Below, piece after piece: positions 53,901 to 63,500 of a stretch of DNA of 64,000 bases. Source of the DNA: SKVR01 sp037441525 (GTDB taxonomy: Bacteria; Bacteroidota; Bacteroidia; Bacteroidales; UBA7960); contig JBBISA010000014.1 of assembly GCA_037441525.1 (NCBI GenBank), positions 3,068 through 67,067 of the forward strand, given 5' to 3'. A program made the translations under genes and the position numbers. Every line of letters starts with the position of its first letter. Positions within the stretch are counted from its first letter, which is position 1. Under the pieces are notes generated by a model. The model made no database searches. It worked only from the letters and a program-made list of their open reading frames with translations, and was not told the DNA's origin.

Positions 53901-54001
53901 CCTTAGTAAAAATAGATGGCCGAAAGAAAAAGGGAATCATATATAAACCGGCTGAAAGGCAACCCAGAGTTGGCAACGAAGGGCCGCTAACAACATCCTG
54001 A
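50957..54001 (+). CDS. REC-REC-PPDK_N-like protein upstream of second gdh
   Basis: 1014 residues, a shorter paralogue of 39442-43083 without the coiled coil and GAF. A degenerate receiver (about 40-185; VITMLNVG in place of the acceptor Asp) and a second receiver (about 188-340) with VEDS, IISDV and a Lys (FMNKYS). The ATP-grasp-like PEP/pyruvate-binding domain has GQLGGKARGLAF (about 440) and AVRSSSLLEDSHYQPFAG (about 538). The C-terminal domain has GPGRWGSSDPWLGVPIKW (about 889). Again no TSHAA phosphohistidine motif and no PEP barrel. It lies 139 bases upstream of the NAD-type glutamate dehydrogenase in the same direction, a likely operon. Confidence 0.75.
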   Translation: MDDNIIHINESRSKYRYNELFSTDRHEFSEISYEDLMQQRIINVLLICSNYDAFMLEEDGRINEKIFLEYTSKNLRYPPQFTHAYTSEVAFELLEKKKFDLVITMLNVGKIDAFEMAKKVKRRFTNIPIVVLTHFSREVSMKLANEDLSSIDYVFCWLGNAGLLLAIIKLIEDKMNARYDIEQKGVQAILLVEDSVRYYSSYLPTIYKVIFEQTYELMTEGLNEHRKTLRMRARPKILLAKTFDDAVALYQRYKNNLLGIISDVSYYRQGAKDKEAGIKLARLIREEGSKMPILLQSSDNWDETLMKELGVIFMNKYSQTLLVDLKHYIRDNYGFGEFVFRDPITDSEIDRANNLHSIQVKISKVDARCLQYHVSNNHFSRWLKARALFSLADVFAAKSTDDFNNVEEIRSYLIDTIANYRKTKGRGIIASHIDEYAIFTRLGDGQLGGKARGLAFIDSFINKHKLMFKWDDVMVTIPRTVVLTTDLFDEFMELNNLYEFALSEATDEEIIERFSNAGTSPRLRKHVEEICDAIKSPLAVRSSSLLEDSHYQPFAGVYSTYMISNNHYDVMIRRYQLEQAIKSVYASVFFKESKAYISATSNVIDEEKMAVVIQEVSGRSYGNRFYPAVSGVARSINFYPIEPEKYEDGIANIAFGLGKTIVEGGISLRFCPKYPQKVLQLSVPNLALTDSQKEFYALDLDPEKFHSSVDETVNLLKLRIKQVENDKALKFVASTYDYQDQIIREGLYEGGKKIITFANILKHNSFPLSEILQELLKIGQQEMNNQVEIEFSVNLDTPDNIPQTFHFLQIRPVVETQEKNLVKLEEHTNEETIVYCDHALGNGIYENLRDVVYIKPEAFDPAHTKTIAATIDRINSGFVAEKKNYILIGPGRWGSSDPWLGVPIKWSQISAALIIIESGLKNFQIDPSQGTHFFQNLTSFHVGYFTINPFNNDGYYDVDYLDRHTAVFEDTFVRHVRFSHAALVKIDGRKKKGIIYKPAERQPRVGNEGPLTTS

Positions 54002-54139
54002 AAACCCTTTCAGACCATCAAATAATTTTCTGAAAGCACTTTGCCAATCAGCAAAATAAGGCTAATTTCGCCCTGATTTTATTCAAAACATTTTAACACA
54101 TTCACCCTAATTTATTCAAACACTTTAAACTAATCTAAT

Positions 54140-55477
54140 ATGAACTTGGACAAGATAATGGCCGACCTGGAGAAGAAAAACCCGGGTCAACCTGAGTTCC
54201 TTCAGGCAGTGAAAGAGGTTCTTGAAACCATAGAAGACGTGGTAAAAGAAAATCCAAAGTACGAAGCCGCCAACATTATTGAACGGATTATTGAGCCCGA
54301 CAGGGTAATTAAATTCAAGGTACAATGGATGGACGACAAAGGCCACGTGCAGGTTAACCGTGGTTACCGTGTACAATTCAACAATGCCATTGGCCCTTAC
54401 AAGGGTGGGCTTCGTTTCCACCCCAGTGTAACCGAAGGGGGATTAAAATTCCTTGGGTTTGAGCAGATTTTTAAAAACAGCCTTACCACATTGCCTATGG
54501 GTGGCGCCAAAGGGGGTAGCGATTTCGACCCCAAAGGAAAATCAAACGCTGAAATTATGCGCTTCTGCCAGGCTTTTATGACCGAACTGTACAAGTACAT
54601 TGGCCCCGATACTGATATTCCTGCCGGCGATATTGGCGTGGGTGGCCGCGAAATTGGTTATATGTTTGGGATGTATAAAAAACTGGTGGGCGAGCATAAT
54701 GGCGTACTTACCGGCAAAGGGCGTGGTTGGGGCGGAAGCCTTATACGTCCGGAAGCAACCGGCTTTGGCAATGTGTTTTTTGCGCAGGAAATGCTTAAAA
54801 CACGCGGCCATACCATGGAAGGAAAAATTGTAACCGTATCAGGGTTTGGCAACGTATCGTGGGGCTCTATCATTAAAGCCGCACAGTTGGGCGCTAAAGT
54901 GGTTACTATTAGTGGTCCTGATGGTTATGTTTACGATCCGGATGGTATTTCGGGCGAAAAAATTGATTACCTGCTCGAACTTCGCGCTTCTAACCAGGAC
55001 ATAGTTAAACCATACACCTATGAGTTCCCCAATGCCAGGTTCTTCGAGGGCAAACGCCCTTGGGAAGTTAAGTGCGATGTGGCCCTGCCATGTGCTATTC
55101 AGAACGAGCTCAATGGTGCCGATGCCCAGCAACTGGTTAACAACGGTGTACTGGTAGTTTCAGAAGGTGCCAACATGCCGTGTACTCCCGAAGCAATGGA
55201 AATTTTCCTTAAGAACAAAGTACTTTATGCTCCCGGAAAAGCTTCAAATGCCGGTGGTGTGGCCACATCGGGTCTCGAACAAACACAAAATGCCATGAAA
55301 CTCAACTGGCAAGCCGACGAAGTGGAGGAAAAACTCCGTCAGATAATGATAAATATCCACGATGCATGCGTTAAGTATGGCAAAGGTGAAGATGGATATG
55401 TTAATTATGTGAAGGGTGCCAATGTTGCCGGTTTCATAAAAGTGGCCGACGCAATGATAGAGCAGGGAGTAGTATAA
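54140..55477 (+). CDS. gdhB: Glutamate dehydrogenase, NAD-type
   Basis: 445 residues with the same catalytic motifs as the other copy (GPYKGGLRFHPSVTEGGLKF, LPMGGAKGGSDFDPKGKS, GDIGVGGREIGYMFGMYKK). The coenzyme loop differs: SGFGNVSWGSIIKAAQLGAK then VVTISGPDGYVYDPDG, close to Clostridium symbiosum NAD-dependent GDH (as I recall that sequence). It probably works in the glutamate-degrading direction with NAD. The name gdhB is only a label. It ends at a strong hairpin (55497-55544). Confidence 0.92.
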   Translation: MNLDKIMADLEKKNPGQPEFLQAVKEVLETIEDVVKENPKYEAANIIERIIEPDRVIKFKVQWMDDKGHVQVNRGYRVQFNNAIGPYKGGLRFHPSVTEGGLKFLGFEQIFKNSLTTLPMGGAKGGSDFDPKGKSNAEIMRFCQAFMTELYKYIGPDTDIPAGDIGVGGREIGYMFGMYKKLVGEHNGVLTGKGRGWGGSLIRPEATGFGNVFFAQEMLKTRGHTMEGKIVTVSGFGNVSWGSIIKAAQLGAKVVTISGPDGYVYDPDGISGEKIDYLLELRASNQDIVKPYTYEFPNARFFEGKRPWEVKCDVALPCAIQNELNGADAQQLVNNGVLVVSEGANMPCTPEAMEIFLKNKVLYAPGKASNAGGVATSGLEQTQNAMKLNWQADEVEEKLRQIMINIHDACVKYGKGEDGYVNYVKGANVAGFIKVADAMIEQGVV

Positions 55478-55496
55478 CTGCCCTAAAAACAATTAT

Positions 55497-55544
55497 ACCC
55501 GGATTAGTCATTAGGAATGCAATGAACTAATGACTAAGCCGGGT
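55497..55544 (+). terminator. Long hairpin after glutamate dehydrogenase
   Basis: ACCCGGATTAGTCATTAG pairs with CTAATGACTAAGCCGGGT (17 of 18 bases), loop of 12. Ends 67 bases after the stop; the T-run is short (TTTA). Confidence 0.75.
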
Positions 55545-55738
55545 TTAACCCTACCGGATGGCCGGTACAGGCTGCTTTAGAAAAACTTAATTTGAAAGCA
55601 TCTTTGATTACAATTATTAGTATTTATTTAGCGATTTGTCAAAATAGAAGTCACATAATCAATAACTTAAGACTATAATTTTCTAATAACGGTCATTAGA
55701 AAAAACGGCTAAAGACAAATTTGGGTTAAATATATATT

Positions 55739-55773
55739 GGCTGCTCAGCAATGGGCAGCCTTTTTTTTTTTTT
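55739..55773 (+). terminator. Orphan rho-independent terminator with 13 T's
   Basis: GGCTGC, 10-base loop, GCAGCC, then 13 T's. The nearest plus-strand gene ends 262 bases upstream and already has its own hairpin, so this is either a second terminator or the end of an unseen small RNA in 55550-55740. Confidence 0.7.
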
Positions 55774-55943
55774 GACCTATGGTCGGGTGGCAAAAGGGGT
55801 GTGTTCTTCAGTAACAAAAGGAGAACATTGCACTTTCAATGTTTCTTTAAGCATCAGCTAATGGCTGAATTATGTTTGCGGTTTGTAATTGGGGGTGATA
55901 AATGGAACGATGGTTAACAAACATTCAGGCCAGGGCACAAAAA

Positions 55944-57989
55944 CTATTTTTTAAAATAGTGTTGATAATGCCCAGTAAAAAAAGTCTTCAACCATATCAA
56001 ATAGCATATATACCTGAATATTAAATCCATTTTCCGGAAATGAAGGGGTGAGGAAAAAATAGTATCCCATTCTTTCTCAAGCTTTACCTTGTTAACAGCA
56101 GAAATATGGTCGAGGTCTTTAAGACTCAGGAATTTGTTTTTCAATGCTGCTGATGTTTCCATGAGCCATTGGGTTTGTGGTACAGAAAATCCTTTTTTGT
56201 CGGTTCTGAGCCTGATGGCATCGGGTACAATTCCTTTTATGGCTTCCCTGAGAATATATTTGCTCCAGCCATTGTGTATCTTGTAGCTTCCTGGCAAGGA
56301 AAATAGGTATTCTATGAGGTGAATATCATCAGAAAAAGGGGTTCGCGATTCGATGGAGTATTGCATAGAGCAGCGGTCTTCCCATCGCAGAAGATTTTTA
56401 AGGTAATAGTTAGTGCAATAATCCCCAAGTGCTTCATTGAGCGACTTCATCGTCAACTCCCCCGAAAACTGGATTTGCAACCTGTTTTCTTTTAAAAATT
56501 GGGAGTTGAAAAGGGAAAATTCGTTTTTGGTTGCCAGTGAAAGTTCTTTTTTGAGCCGGGAACCAAATGTTTTATCGGCCGTTAGTTTTAGCACCGAACC
56601 CATTATCGATTTCGCATTGGTCGGACTGTTTCCAAGGGAGTTCAGTTCTTTTAAAAGCCTTCTGATGTTAAAACTGCCAAGCAGTTGCCCAAACCATGCT
56701 GTATAGAAGTGCTGATATCCGGCAAACAATTCATCACCCCCCTGCCCGTCGAGCAATATACTGATGTTGTTATTGCGGGCCAGACGCATTACGCGGTTCT
56801 GGGCGTAGGTGCTGGTACTGTATAATGGTATATCCTGGTAATAGATAATATCATCAAGGTCGCTTGCAAGGGTTTCCGAAGTTACTTCATCCCGAAACCA
56901 TTCTACCCCTGCATGTCTGGCAATAACAGATGCCCATTGCGATTCGTCAGAATCAGATCGGTTTGCAGCGGTAAATGCTTTTATTCCAAGGCTAAGCTGG
57001 CTGAAATGTTCGTGATTGTTCATTTGCGATGCCAGAGTAACAATGGTACTGCTATCGAGTCCGCCACTAAGGCAGAAACCTACCGGAATATCGCTTCGCA
57101 TGCGCAATCGGATGGCATTTTCAGTAAGTCTGAAAACTTCATCTTTGGCTTCATGAAAATCTGCCGGCTCGAAACCTGTATTGCCCGGAGTTACAGCCAG
57201 GGTATAATAGCGTTCCAGATGCAAACGGTTATCGGTAAGGTTGTAAATAAAGAAATGAGAGGGATGCAATTCAAAAATATTTCTGAAAAAACCTTCTGTT
57301 TCCTTTTCGACCAGCCCATAGGCCAAATGGGGAAAAATAGCCTTTTCGTTCACTTCAGCTTTGAGCGATGGGACTTCGAGCAATGCTTTGTGTTCGGATG
57401 CAAATGCAAAATGATGATTGTTAAGGACATAATACAGAGGCTTTACTCCCAGACGGTCGCGGGCACCAAACAGTATATGCCTTACAGGGTCGTAAATAAC
57501 AAAGGCCCACATGCCATTAAACATCCCCAAACATCTGGTACCTGATTCAATGTAGGCTTTAAGAAGCACCTCCATATCAGATGCAGAAGTGAATTGTATC
57601 CCCATACCAGCCATTTGTTTCTTTATTTCAATATAATTGTATATTTCGCCATTGCAAACCATCCAGTATTGGTTTTCATGACCAGAACAAATGGGTTGGT
57701 GCCCGCCATCGGTAAGATCGATGATTGAAAGTCTTCTGTGGCCCATAGCCAGTGATGCATTGGCACAGGTATCATCCAGAACATGAAAACGGGGAGCATA
57801 ATTGCGGGATGATTGCCATGAAATGGGGCTGGTATCGCTGCCTCCGGCTACAAGAATCTTTTTATTATCCAAAAACACATATCCTTCATCATCGGGTCCG
57901 CGATGCGCTAGCCGGGTGGTCATACGATGGATAACCTGGTGAATATTTCCAGTATTTTCTTTGCTTAGTATTCCTGCTATTCCGCACAT
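55944..57989 (-). CDS. Asparagine synthetase (glutamine-hydrolysing), AsnB-like
   Basis: 681 residues. The N-terminal glutaminase starts with MCGIAGILSKE, giving the Cys2 nucleophile, and RLAHRGPDDEGY. The synthetase half has GFCLSGGLDSSTIVTLAS (the PP-loop ATP site) and LLDGQGGDELFAGYQHF. It converts aspartate to asparagine, or amidates another carboxylate; long AsnB homologues near glycosyltransferase genes often serve surface-polysaccharide or amide modification. It follows a family 4 glycosyltransferase by 60 bases in the same direction, so that role is plausible. No adjacent terminator on this strand. Confidence 0.9.
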   Translation of the reverse strand: MCGIAGILSKENTGNIHQVIHRMTTRLAHRGPDDEGYVFLDNKKILVAGGSDTSPISWQSSRNYAPRFHVLDDTCANASLAMGHRRLSIIDLTDGGHQPICSGHENQYWMVCNGEIYNYIEIKKQMAGMGIQFTSASDMEVLLKAYIESGTRCLGMFNGMWAFVIYDPVRHILFGARDRLGVKPLYYVLNNHHFAFASEHKALLEVPSLKAEVNEKAIFPHLAYGLVEKETEGFFRNIFELHPSHFFIYNLTDNRLHLERYYTLAVTPGNTGFEPADFHEAKDEVFRLTENAIRLRMRSDIPVGFCLSGGLDSSTIVTLASQMNNHEHFSQLSLGIKAFTAANRSDSDESQWASVIARHAGVEWFRDEVTSETLASDLDDIIYYQDIPLYSTSTYAQNRVMRLARNNNISILLDGQGGDELFAGYQHFYTAWFGQLLGSFNIRRLLKELNSLGNSPTNAKSIMGSVLKLTADKTFGSRLKKELSLATKNEFSLFNSQFLKENRLQIQFSGELTMKSLNEALGDYCTNYYLKNLLRWEDRCSMQYSIESRTPFSDDIHLIEYLFSLPGSYKIHNGWSKYILREAIKGIVPDAIRLRTDKKGFSVPQTQWLMETSAALKNKFLSLKDLDHISAVNKVKLEKEWDTIFSSPLHFRKMDLIFRYICYLIWLKTFFTGHYQHYFKK

Positions 57990-58049
57990 TTCAGGGGGTT
58001 AAGGGTGTTGATTTTTACGGCCCAAAAATAGTCTTTCCTTCTATTCTGT

Positions 58050-59225
58050 TTATTTATTAATGATGGAATTATATAAATCAATATATTGTTGGGCAATTTT
58101 TTCACGGGCGAAGTTTTCGACAGCATAGTTGCGGATGAGGCTTGGAGAATATTGCTGATGGTTGCGCCGCATTTCAATTATTGCAGTTGCCAGTAATTCG
58201 GGTTGATCGGGTTCGACAATCCGGCCTGTTTCAGGAATAATAAAGCTTTCGGGTCCGCCCGAACGCCCTGCAATTACCGGCAGCCCTGTTGCCATTGCTT
58301 CAATAAAAGGTACTCCAAAAGCTTCAAAACGGCTTGGCAATACAAACAGATCGGCCTTTTGCATTTCGTGGAGTACTTGTTGGCGATTAAGCATGCCAAG
58401 GAATTTTACGCTGCCTTCCAGACCATGATTGATGGCAAATTTTTCCAAATGTTTACGTTCGCGTCCTTCGCCACCTATATATAGCTCAAATTCACCAAAC
58501 ATTTCCTTTTCAAGATAATACATGGCATGCAACAAGGTATCCAGGCCTTTCGATGGTCGCATACTGGCAAGCGAGAAGAGTCGGAAAACCTTTGCCAGAG
58601 GACTTTGCACAACTGGAGGAACAAAGAAATCGCAATCGACCATATTATGGATGACGCTAAGTTTCTCGGCTGCCCGTGCATACAGATCGATGATTTTTGG
58701 GTGCAACGAATCACTCACCGTTACGATGGCTGAGGCAAGTTTAAAAGCCTCTTCGAGGGGGCCGTTATACCATGGGGAGAAAAGTTTGCGGGCTTCGCGT
58801 GTGTTATAGACAAACCGGCTGCGATGTTCGGTAATTACATAAGGCACTTTGTAGCGCTTATATACCTGCGATGCTACCACCCCAGCCCATAAGCTGCTGT
58901 GAACCTGTATAATATCAGGATGCCCGCAATCCCTGATATATTGGTCGTAAAAGGAGAGCATAGTGCGCACCCACGACTGATAATTGAGTTTTTCTGAAAA
59001 GGGAAAAACCGGGTAAGAACGGATGTACTCTCTAATATGGTCCTGCCGGCAAACTTTCATGGTTTGGCGGGTGGTGCGCTGCAATGGATAATTATCCCTT
59101 ATTCCTGTATTGATGCCGGCAAGCACATCTACCTGCAACCCCTGTGCGGCAAGGGCAATGGCGTGCTCTTTAAAAAACCACCCCCCATTGGGTGGATACC
59201 ATGACGGAATCTCAAGAATTTTCAT
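58050..59225 (-). CDS. Glycosyltransferase family 4 protein
   Basis: 391 residues, GT-B type. Begins ILEIPSWYPPNGGWFFKEHAIALAAQG; the acceptor domain has VPYVITEHRSRFVYN, and the donor domain has the typical FRLFSLASMRPSKGLDTLLHA and LFVLPSRFEAFGVPFIEAMATGLPVIA with the E-x7-E motif. Predicted to add a sugar to a surface glycan. Upstream of the AsnB-like gene and probably co-transcribed. Divergent from fructose-1,6-bisphosphatase across 223 bp. Confidence 0.88.
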   Translation of the reverse strand: MKILEIPSWYPPNGGWFFKEHAIALAAQGLQVDVLAGINTGIRDNYPLQRTTRQTMKVCRQDHIREYIRSYPVFPFSEKLNYQSWVRTMLSFYDQYIRDCGHPDIIQVHSSLWAGVVASQVYKRYKVPYVITEHRSRFVYNTREARKLFSPWYNGPLEEAFKLASAIVTVSDSLHPKIIDLYARAAEKLSVIHNMVDCDFFVPPVVQSPLAKVFRLFSLASMRPSKGLDTLLHAMYYLEKEMFGEFELYIGGEGRERKHLEKFAINHGLEGSVKFLGMLNRQQVLHEMQKADLFVLPSRFEAFGVPFIEAMATGLPVIAGRSGGPESFIIPETGRIVEPDQPELLATAIIEMRRNHQQYSPSLIRNYAVENFAREKIAQQYIDLYNSIINK

Positions 59226-59448
59226 TTAAACATTTATTACAGTCTGCACAAGTATAGTTGCTTGTGAAGATTTTCCTTTTTGTCGGCTTAGTCCTGTGCT
59301 TTATAAACTGGATTGAATGTTTACAAAAATACCATGTTTTACCAATAATTCTAAAAATCCTTTACTCTTCTGCCTTAATAACAGCTATATATATTTTTTT
59401 GAAATGTTGAAAAAAATACCGTAATTGCAGCCCAAATCAAAACACACT

Positions 59449-60483
59449 ATGACAACACGAAGAATAACCACCCTCACCCAGTTTATTGTGGAGCGGCAGG
59501 CACAGTATCCGCAAGCCAAGGGTGCCCTTACCCGATTATTGAATGACATTGCCACTGCCGCAAAAATTGTAAACCGCGAAATAAATGCTGCCGGCCTGGT
59601 TGATATCCTGGGCTTTGAAGGTAGTGATAATGTGCAAGGTGAAGCCCAGAAGAAACTCGATGTATATGCCAACGAAAGATTTATTGAAGCCTTAAAAGGG
59701 GGAGGTGAATGTTGTGCTATTGCCTCTGAAGAAAACGAGAAAATCATTTCGTTTCAGAACGAATTCTCTGAAATGGGGAAATATGTAGTGGCTATCGATC
59801 CTTTGGATGGTAGCAGCAACATTGAAGCCAATGTATCTATCGGTACCGTTTTCTCTATTTACCGTCGGCGCACCGAAATAGGTGGAGGAAAACTGGAAGA
59901 TATGCTTCAGCCAGGGGTAAATATTGTTGCTGCCGGATATGTTATTTATGGTTCGTCTACCATGCTGGTATATTCTACCGGGCACGGCGTAAATGGTTTT
60001 ACCCTCGATCCCAGTGTGGGGATTTTCTGCCTTTCGCACCCCGATATGCGCTATCCTGAAACATCAAATATTTATTCTATCAATGAGGGGAATTATATTT
60101 ATTTTCCCGATGGGGTAAAGAAATTCATTAAGTATTGCCAGGCCGAAGATGCCGCCACCTTCAGGCCTTATACTGCCCGCCATATTGGTTCATTGGTAGC
60201 CGATTTTCATCGCAATCTTATCAAAGGTGGAATTTTTTTGTATCCTGGCACTTCCAAACTTCCCAATGGAAAATTAAGACTGCTCTACGAGTGTAATCCT
60301 GTTGCATTTATTGCCGAACAGGCAGGAGGAAAAGCATCTGACGGATTCAGACGGATAATGGAAATTGAGCCCAAAACATTGCATCAACGTTCGCCCTTGT
60401 TCATTGGCCCAAAGTGGATGGTTGAGAAAGTTGAAGAATATATGAAGCAATGCTCTTCGAAAGAAGAAAAAAAACTGGTGTAA
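59449..60483 (+). CDS. fbp: Fructose-1,6-bisphosphatase, class I
   Basis: About 344 residues from the ATG at 59449 (an earlier in-frame ATG adds eight residues with no family match). Metal-site motif IDPLDGSSNIEANVSIGTVFSIY near residue 115 is diagnostic; ASEENEK and the C-terminal LLYECNPVAFIAEQAGGKASDG complete the active site. It hydrolyses fructose 1,6-bisphosphate in gluconeogenesis, which fits a glutamate-fermenting or amino-acid-using lifestyle. Followed by a short hairpin and by mfd. Confidence 0.95.
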   Translation: MTTRRITTLTQFIVERQAQYPQAKGALTRLLNDIATAAKIVNREINAAGLVDILGFEGSDNVQGEAQKKLDVYANERFIEALKGGGECCAIASEENEKIISFQNEFSEMGKYVVAIDPLDGSSNIEANVSIGTVFSIYRRRTEIGGGKLEDMLQPGVNIVAAGYVIYGSSTMLVYSTGHGVNGFTLDPSVGIFCLSHPDMRYPETSNIYSINEGNYIYFPDGVKKFIKYCQAEDAATFRPYTARHIGSLVADFHRNLIKGGIFLYPGTSKLPNGKLRLLYECNPVAFIAEQAGGKASDGFRRIMEIEPKTLHQRSPLFIGPKWMVEKVEEYMKQCSSKEEKKLV

Positions 60484-60488
60484 GCTCT

Positions 60489-60505
60489 CCCTTATTGCCA
60501 ATAAG
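60489..60505. terminator. Short hairpin after fbp
   Basis: CCTTATT-GCC-AATAAGG, a 7-bp stem 5 bases after the fbp stop and overlapping the mfd promoter -33. No T-run, so termination is uncertain. Confidence 0.35.
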
Positions 60506-60525
60506 GTGGGTTATGAATATCTTTG
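60495..60525 (+). promoter_or_regulatory. Promoter TTG-N20-TATCTTTG for mfd
   Basis: TTG at 60495-60497 and TATCTTTG at 60518-60525, spaced 20 bases apart: the best Bacteroidetes-type promoter in the window. The GTG start is at 60549. Confidence 0.55.
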
Positions 60526-60548
60526 CAATCTTTTTATCATAACCCCTG

Positions 60549-63500
60549 GTGAAACCTTCTGAATTAATTCTCAGGTTTAAAGATTGCGACATTGTTAAGG
60601 ACCTGGTAACGGTACTTAAAGAAAGTAGTATTCAGTTTATTACCCTTTCGGGCATGACGGGTTCGTCGGTGCCTTTGGTGGCAGCGGCAGCTTATCGTTC
60701 GGCTCCCAAACCCTTTGTGTTCATTCTTTCGTCGCGCGAGGATGCAGCTTATTTCTTTAATGATCTGGAGAATCTGCTGGAAGAAAAGGAACTCCCTTAC
60801 GAAAAAAGGTCTGTTTTTCTATTCCCCTCATCCTACAAAAAGCCTTACCAAACCGCAGAAACAGACAACGCCAACGTTTTGCTCCGTTCGGAGGTGGTGA
60901 ACCGGCTGTTGGCAGAAACCAAAAAGTTTATTGTGGTTACCTATCCCGATGCGCTCACCGAAAAGGTTATATCGCGTAAGGTGTTGAAAAAGAATATCCT
61001 GACATTGCATGCAGGCGAAGGGACTTCGGTTGATTTTATACTTGAGCTGCTGATTGAGTATGGGTTTCACAGGGTAGATTTCGTTGTGGAGCCGGGCCAG
61101 TTCTCACTTCGGGGAGGTATTGTTGATGTATTTTCCTATTCCAACGATTTTCCGTTTCGTATAGAGATAATGGGTGATGGGGTGGAAAGTCTTCGCACCT
61201 TTAATCCGGAAACCCAGGTATCAATTGAGCGGCTTGAAAAGATAACCATTCTGCCCGATATAAGCCTGTTGGCCGAAAAGAGCGAAAAGGAAGATTTTTT
61301 CAGCATTGTACCGGCATCTGCTATGTTCTGGAGCGACGACCTGCTGTTTGCCCGCGAAAGAATTGATGACGCCTTTAAAAAAGCAGAGAGCATTTTTAAC
61401 AGTTTTACCTCGGGCATAAAACATGCTGCTCCCGATGAGCTCTTTATAAACGGGGAAGTATTCATTCGTCGTATTATGGAATTTGGCAACGTTGAATTCC
61501 GGCGCCATTTCTTCACCAACCTGCAAACAGCTTCTTATCAGTTCGATTTTTCGCCACAGCCTACTTTCAACAAAAACTTCGATCTGCTGGTGCGCGACCT
61601 TACCGAACGCACCACTCAGAAATACACCAACCTTATTATTTCCGATAACCCGCGACAGCTAAACCGAATAGAATCCATTTTTGAGTCGCTGGCTCAGATT
61701 CATCTCAAAGAGGGAAGGTTTCACTATGATGTGTCTGCAATTTCCCTCCATGAAGGGTTTATTGACCACCATCAGAAACTCCTTTGTTATACCGACCATC
61801 AAATATTTGAACGTTATCACCGTTTTCGTATCCGCGATAAGTTTCCGGGCAAAAAAGCCCTCACCCTGAAGGAGATCAACAATCTGCAGCCGGGCGATTA
61901 CATTACCCATATTGATCATGGTGTGGGTATTTTCAGCGGATTGGAGAAAATTGAGGTAAACGGTAAATTGCAGGAAGCCATAAGGCTTATCTACAAGGGC
62001 AACGATATTCTTTATATTAGTATTCATAGCCTTCATCGTATATCCAAGTATGCAGGCAAGGAAGGAACAGAGCCGGTTCTGAACCGCCTGGGTTCGCCTG
62101 CCTGGGCCAATCTGAAGAAAAAAACCAAAAGCAGGGTTAAGGATATTGCAAAAGACCTTATAAAACTTTACGCCGAGCGAAAAGCTAAAAAAGGTTTTGC
62201 GTTTTCGCCCGATACGTATCTTCAGAATGAACTTGAAGCTTCATTTATTTATGAAGATACCCCTGACCAGCTCAAATCGACGGCCGATGTTAAAGCCGAT
62301 ATGGAAAAACCCTATCCAATGGACAGGCTGATTTGTGGCGATGTTGGTTTCGGCAAAACTGAAGTAGCTATAAGAGCGGCATTTAAAGCCGTTACCGATG
62401 GAAAACAGGTGGCTGTTTTGGTACCAACTACTATTCTGGCTCTTCAGCATTATCACACTTTCAGGGAGCGATTAAAAGAATTCCCATGCACGGTTGATTA
62501 TATAAACCGCTTCCGATCGCAGGCCCAGAAAACCGACATCATCAAAAAAGCAAAAGCAGGGAAAATTGATATTCTGATTGGGACCCATCGGCTGGTAAGT
62601 GGCGATGTGGAATTTAAAGACCTTGGTTTGCTTATAATTGATGAGGAGCAGAAGTTTGGGGTTTCTACCAAAGAAAAACTTAAAAAACTAAAGGTAAATG
62701 TAGATACCCTTACCCTGACCGCCACGCCCATTCCGCGTACCCTGCAATTTTCGCTGATGGGAGCACGCGACTTGTCGCAGATAAATACTCCGCCCCAGAA
62801 CCGATTCCCCATTGTTACTGAACTGCATACCTTCAGCGAAGAACTGGTGCGCGATGCCATTATGTATGAAGTAAGCCGCGGAGGACAGATTTTCTTTATC
62901 CATAACCGTGTGCAAAACATTGATGAAGTGGCAGGGATGATTAAAAGGTTGTGTCCGGACCTGCGTATTGCCATTGGTCACGGACAAATGCCAGGGACTA
63001 AACTTGAAGAGGTGATGGTTGATTTTATTGATGGGGTTTATGATGTATTGGTGGCCACTTCTATTGTCGAATCAGGACTTGATATTCCCAACGCGAACAC
63101 AATTATTATAAACAATCCGCATCATTTCGGACTCAGCGATTTGCACCAGATGCGGGGCAGGGTAGGGCGTACCAATAAAAAGGCCTTCTGCTACCTTCTG
63201 GCACCACCCCTTATCACCCTTACCGAAGAAGCCCGCAAACGCCTGCGTACCATCGAAGAGTTTTCTGAACTGGGCAGTGGATTTAATATTGCCATGCGCG
63301 ATCTCGACATCAGAGGGGCTGGCAATTTGCTCGGAGCAGAGCAAAGTGGTTTTATCTCCGAAATTGGTTTCGAGATGTACCACAAAATTCTCGATGAAGC
63401 CATCCTGGAACTCAAACAAACTGAATTTAAGGATCTATTTTCCCAACAAGAAGCAATTGAAATGGGATTTGTGCAGAATTGTGTCCTTGAAACCGATCTT

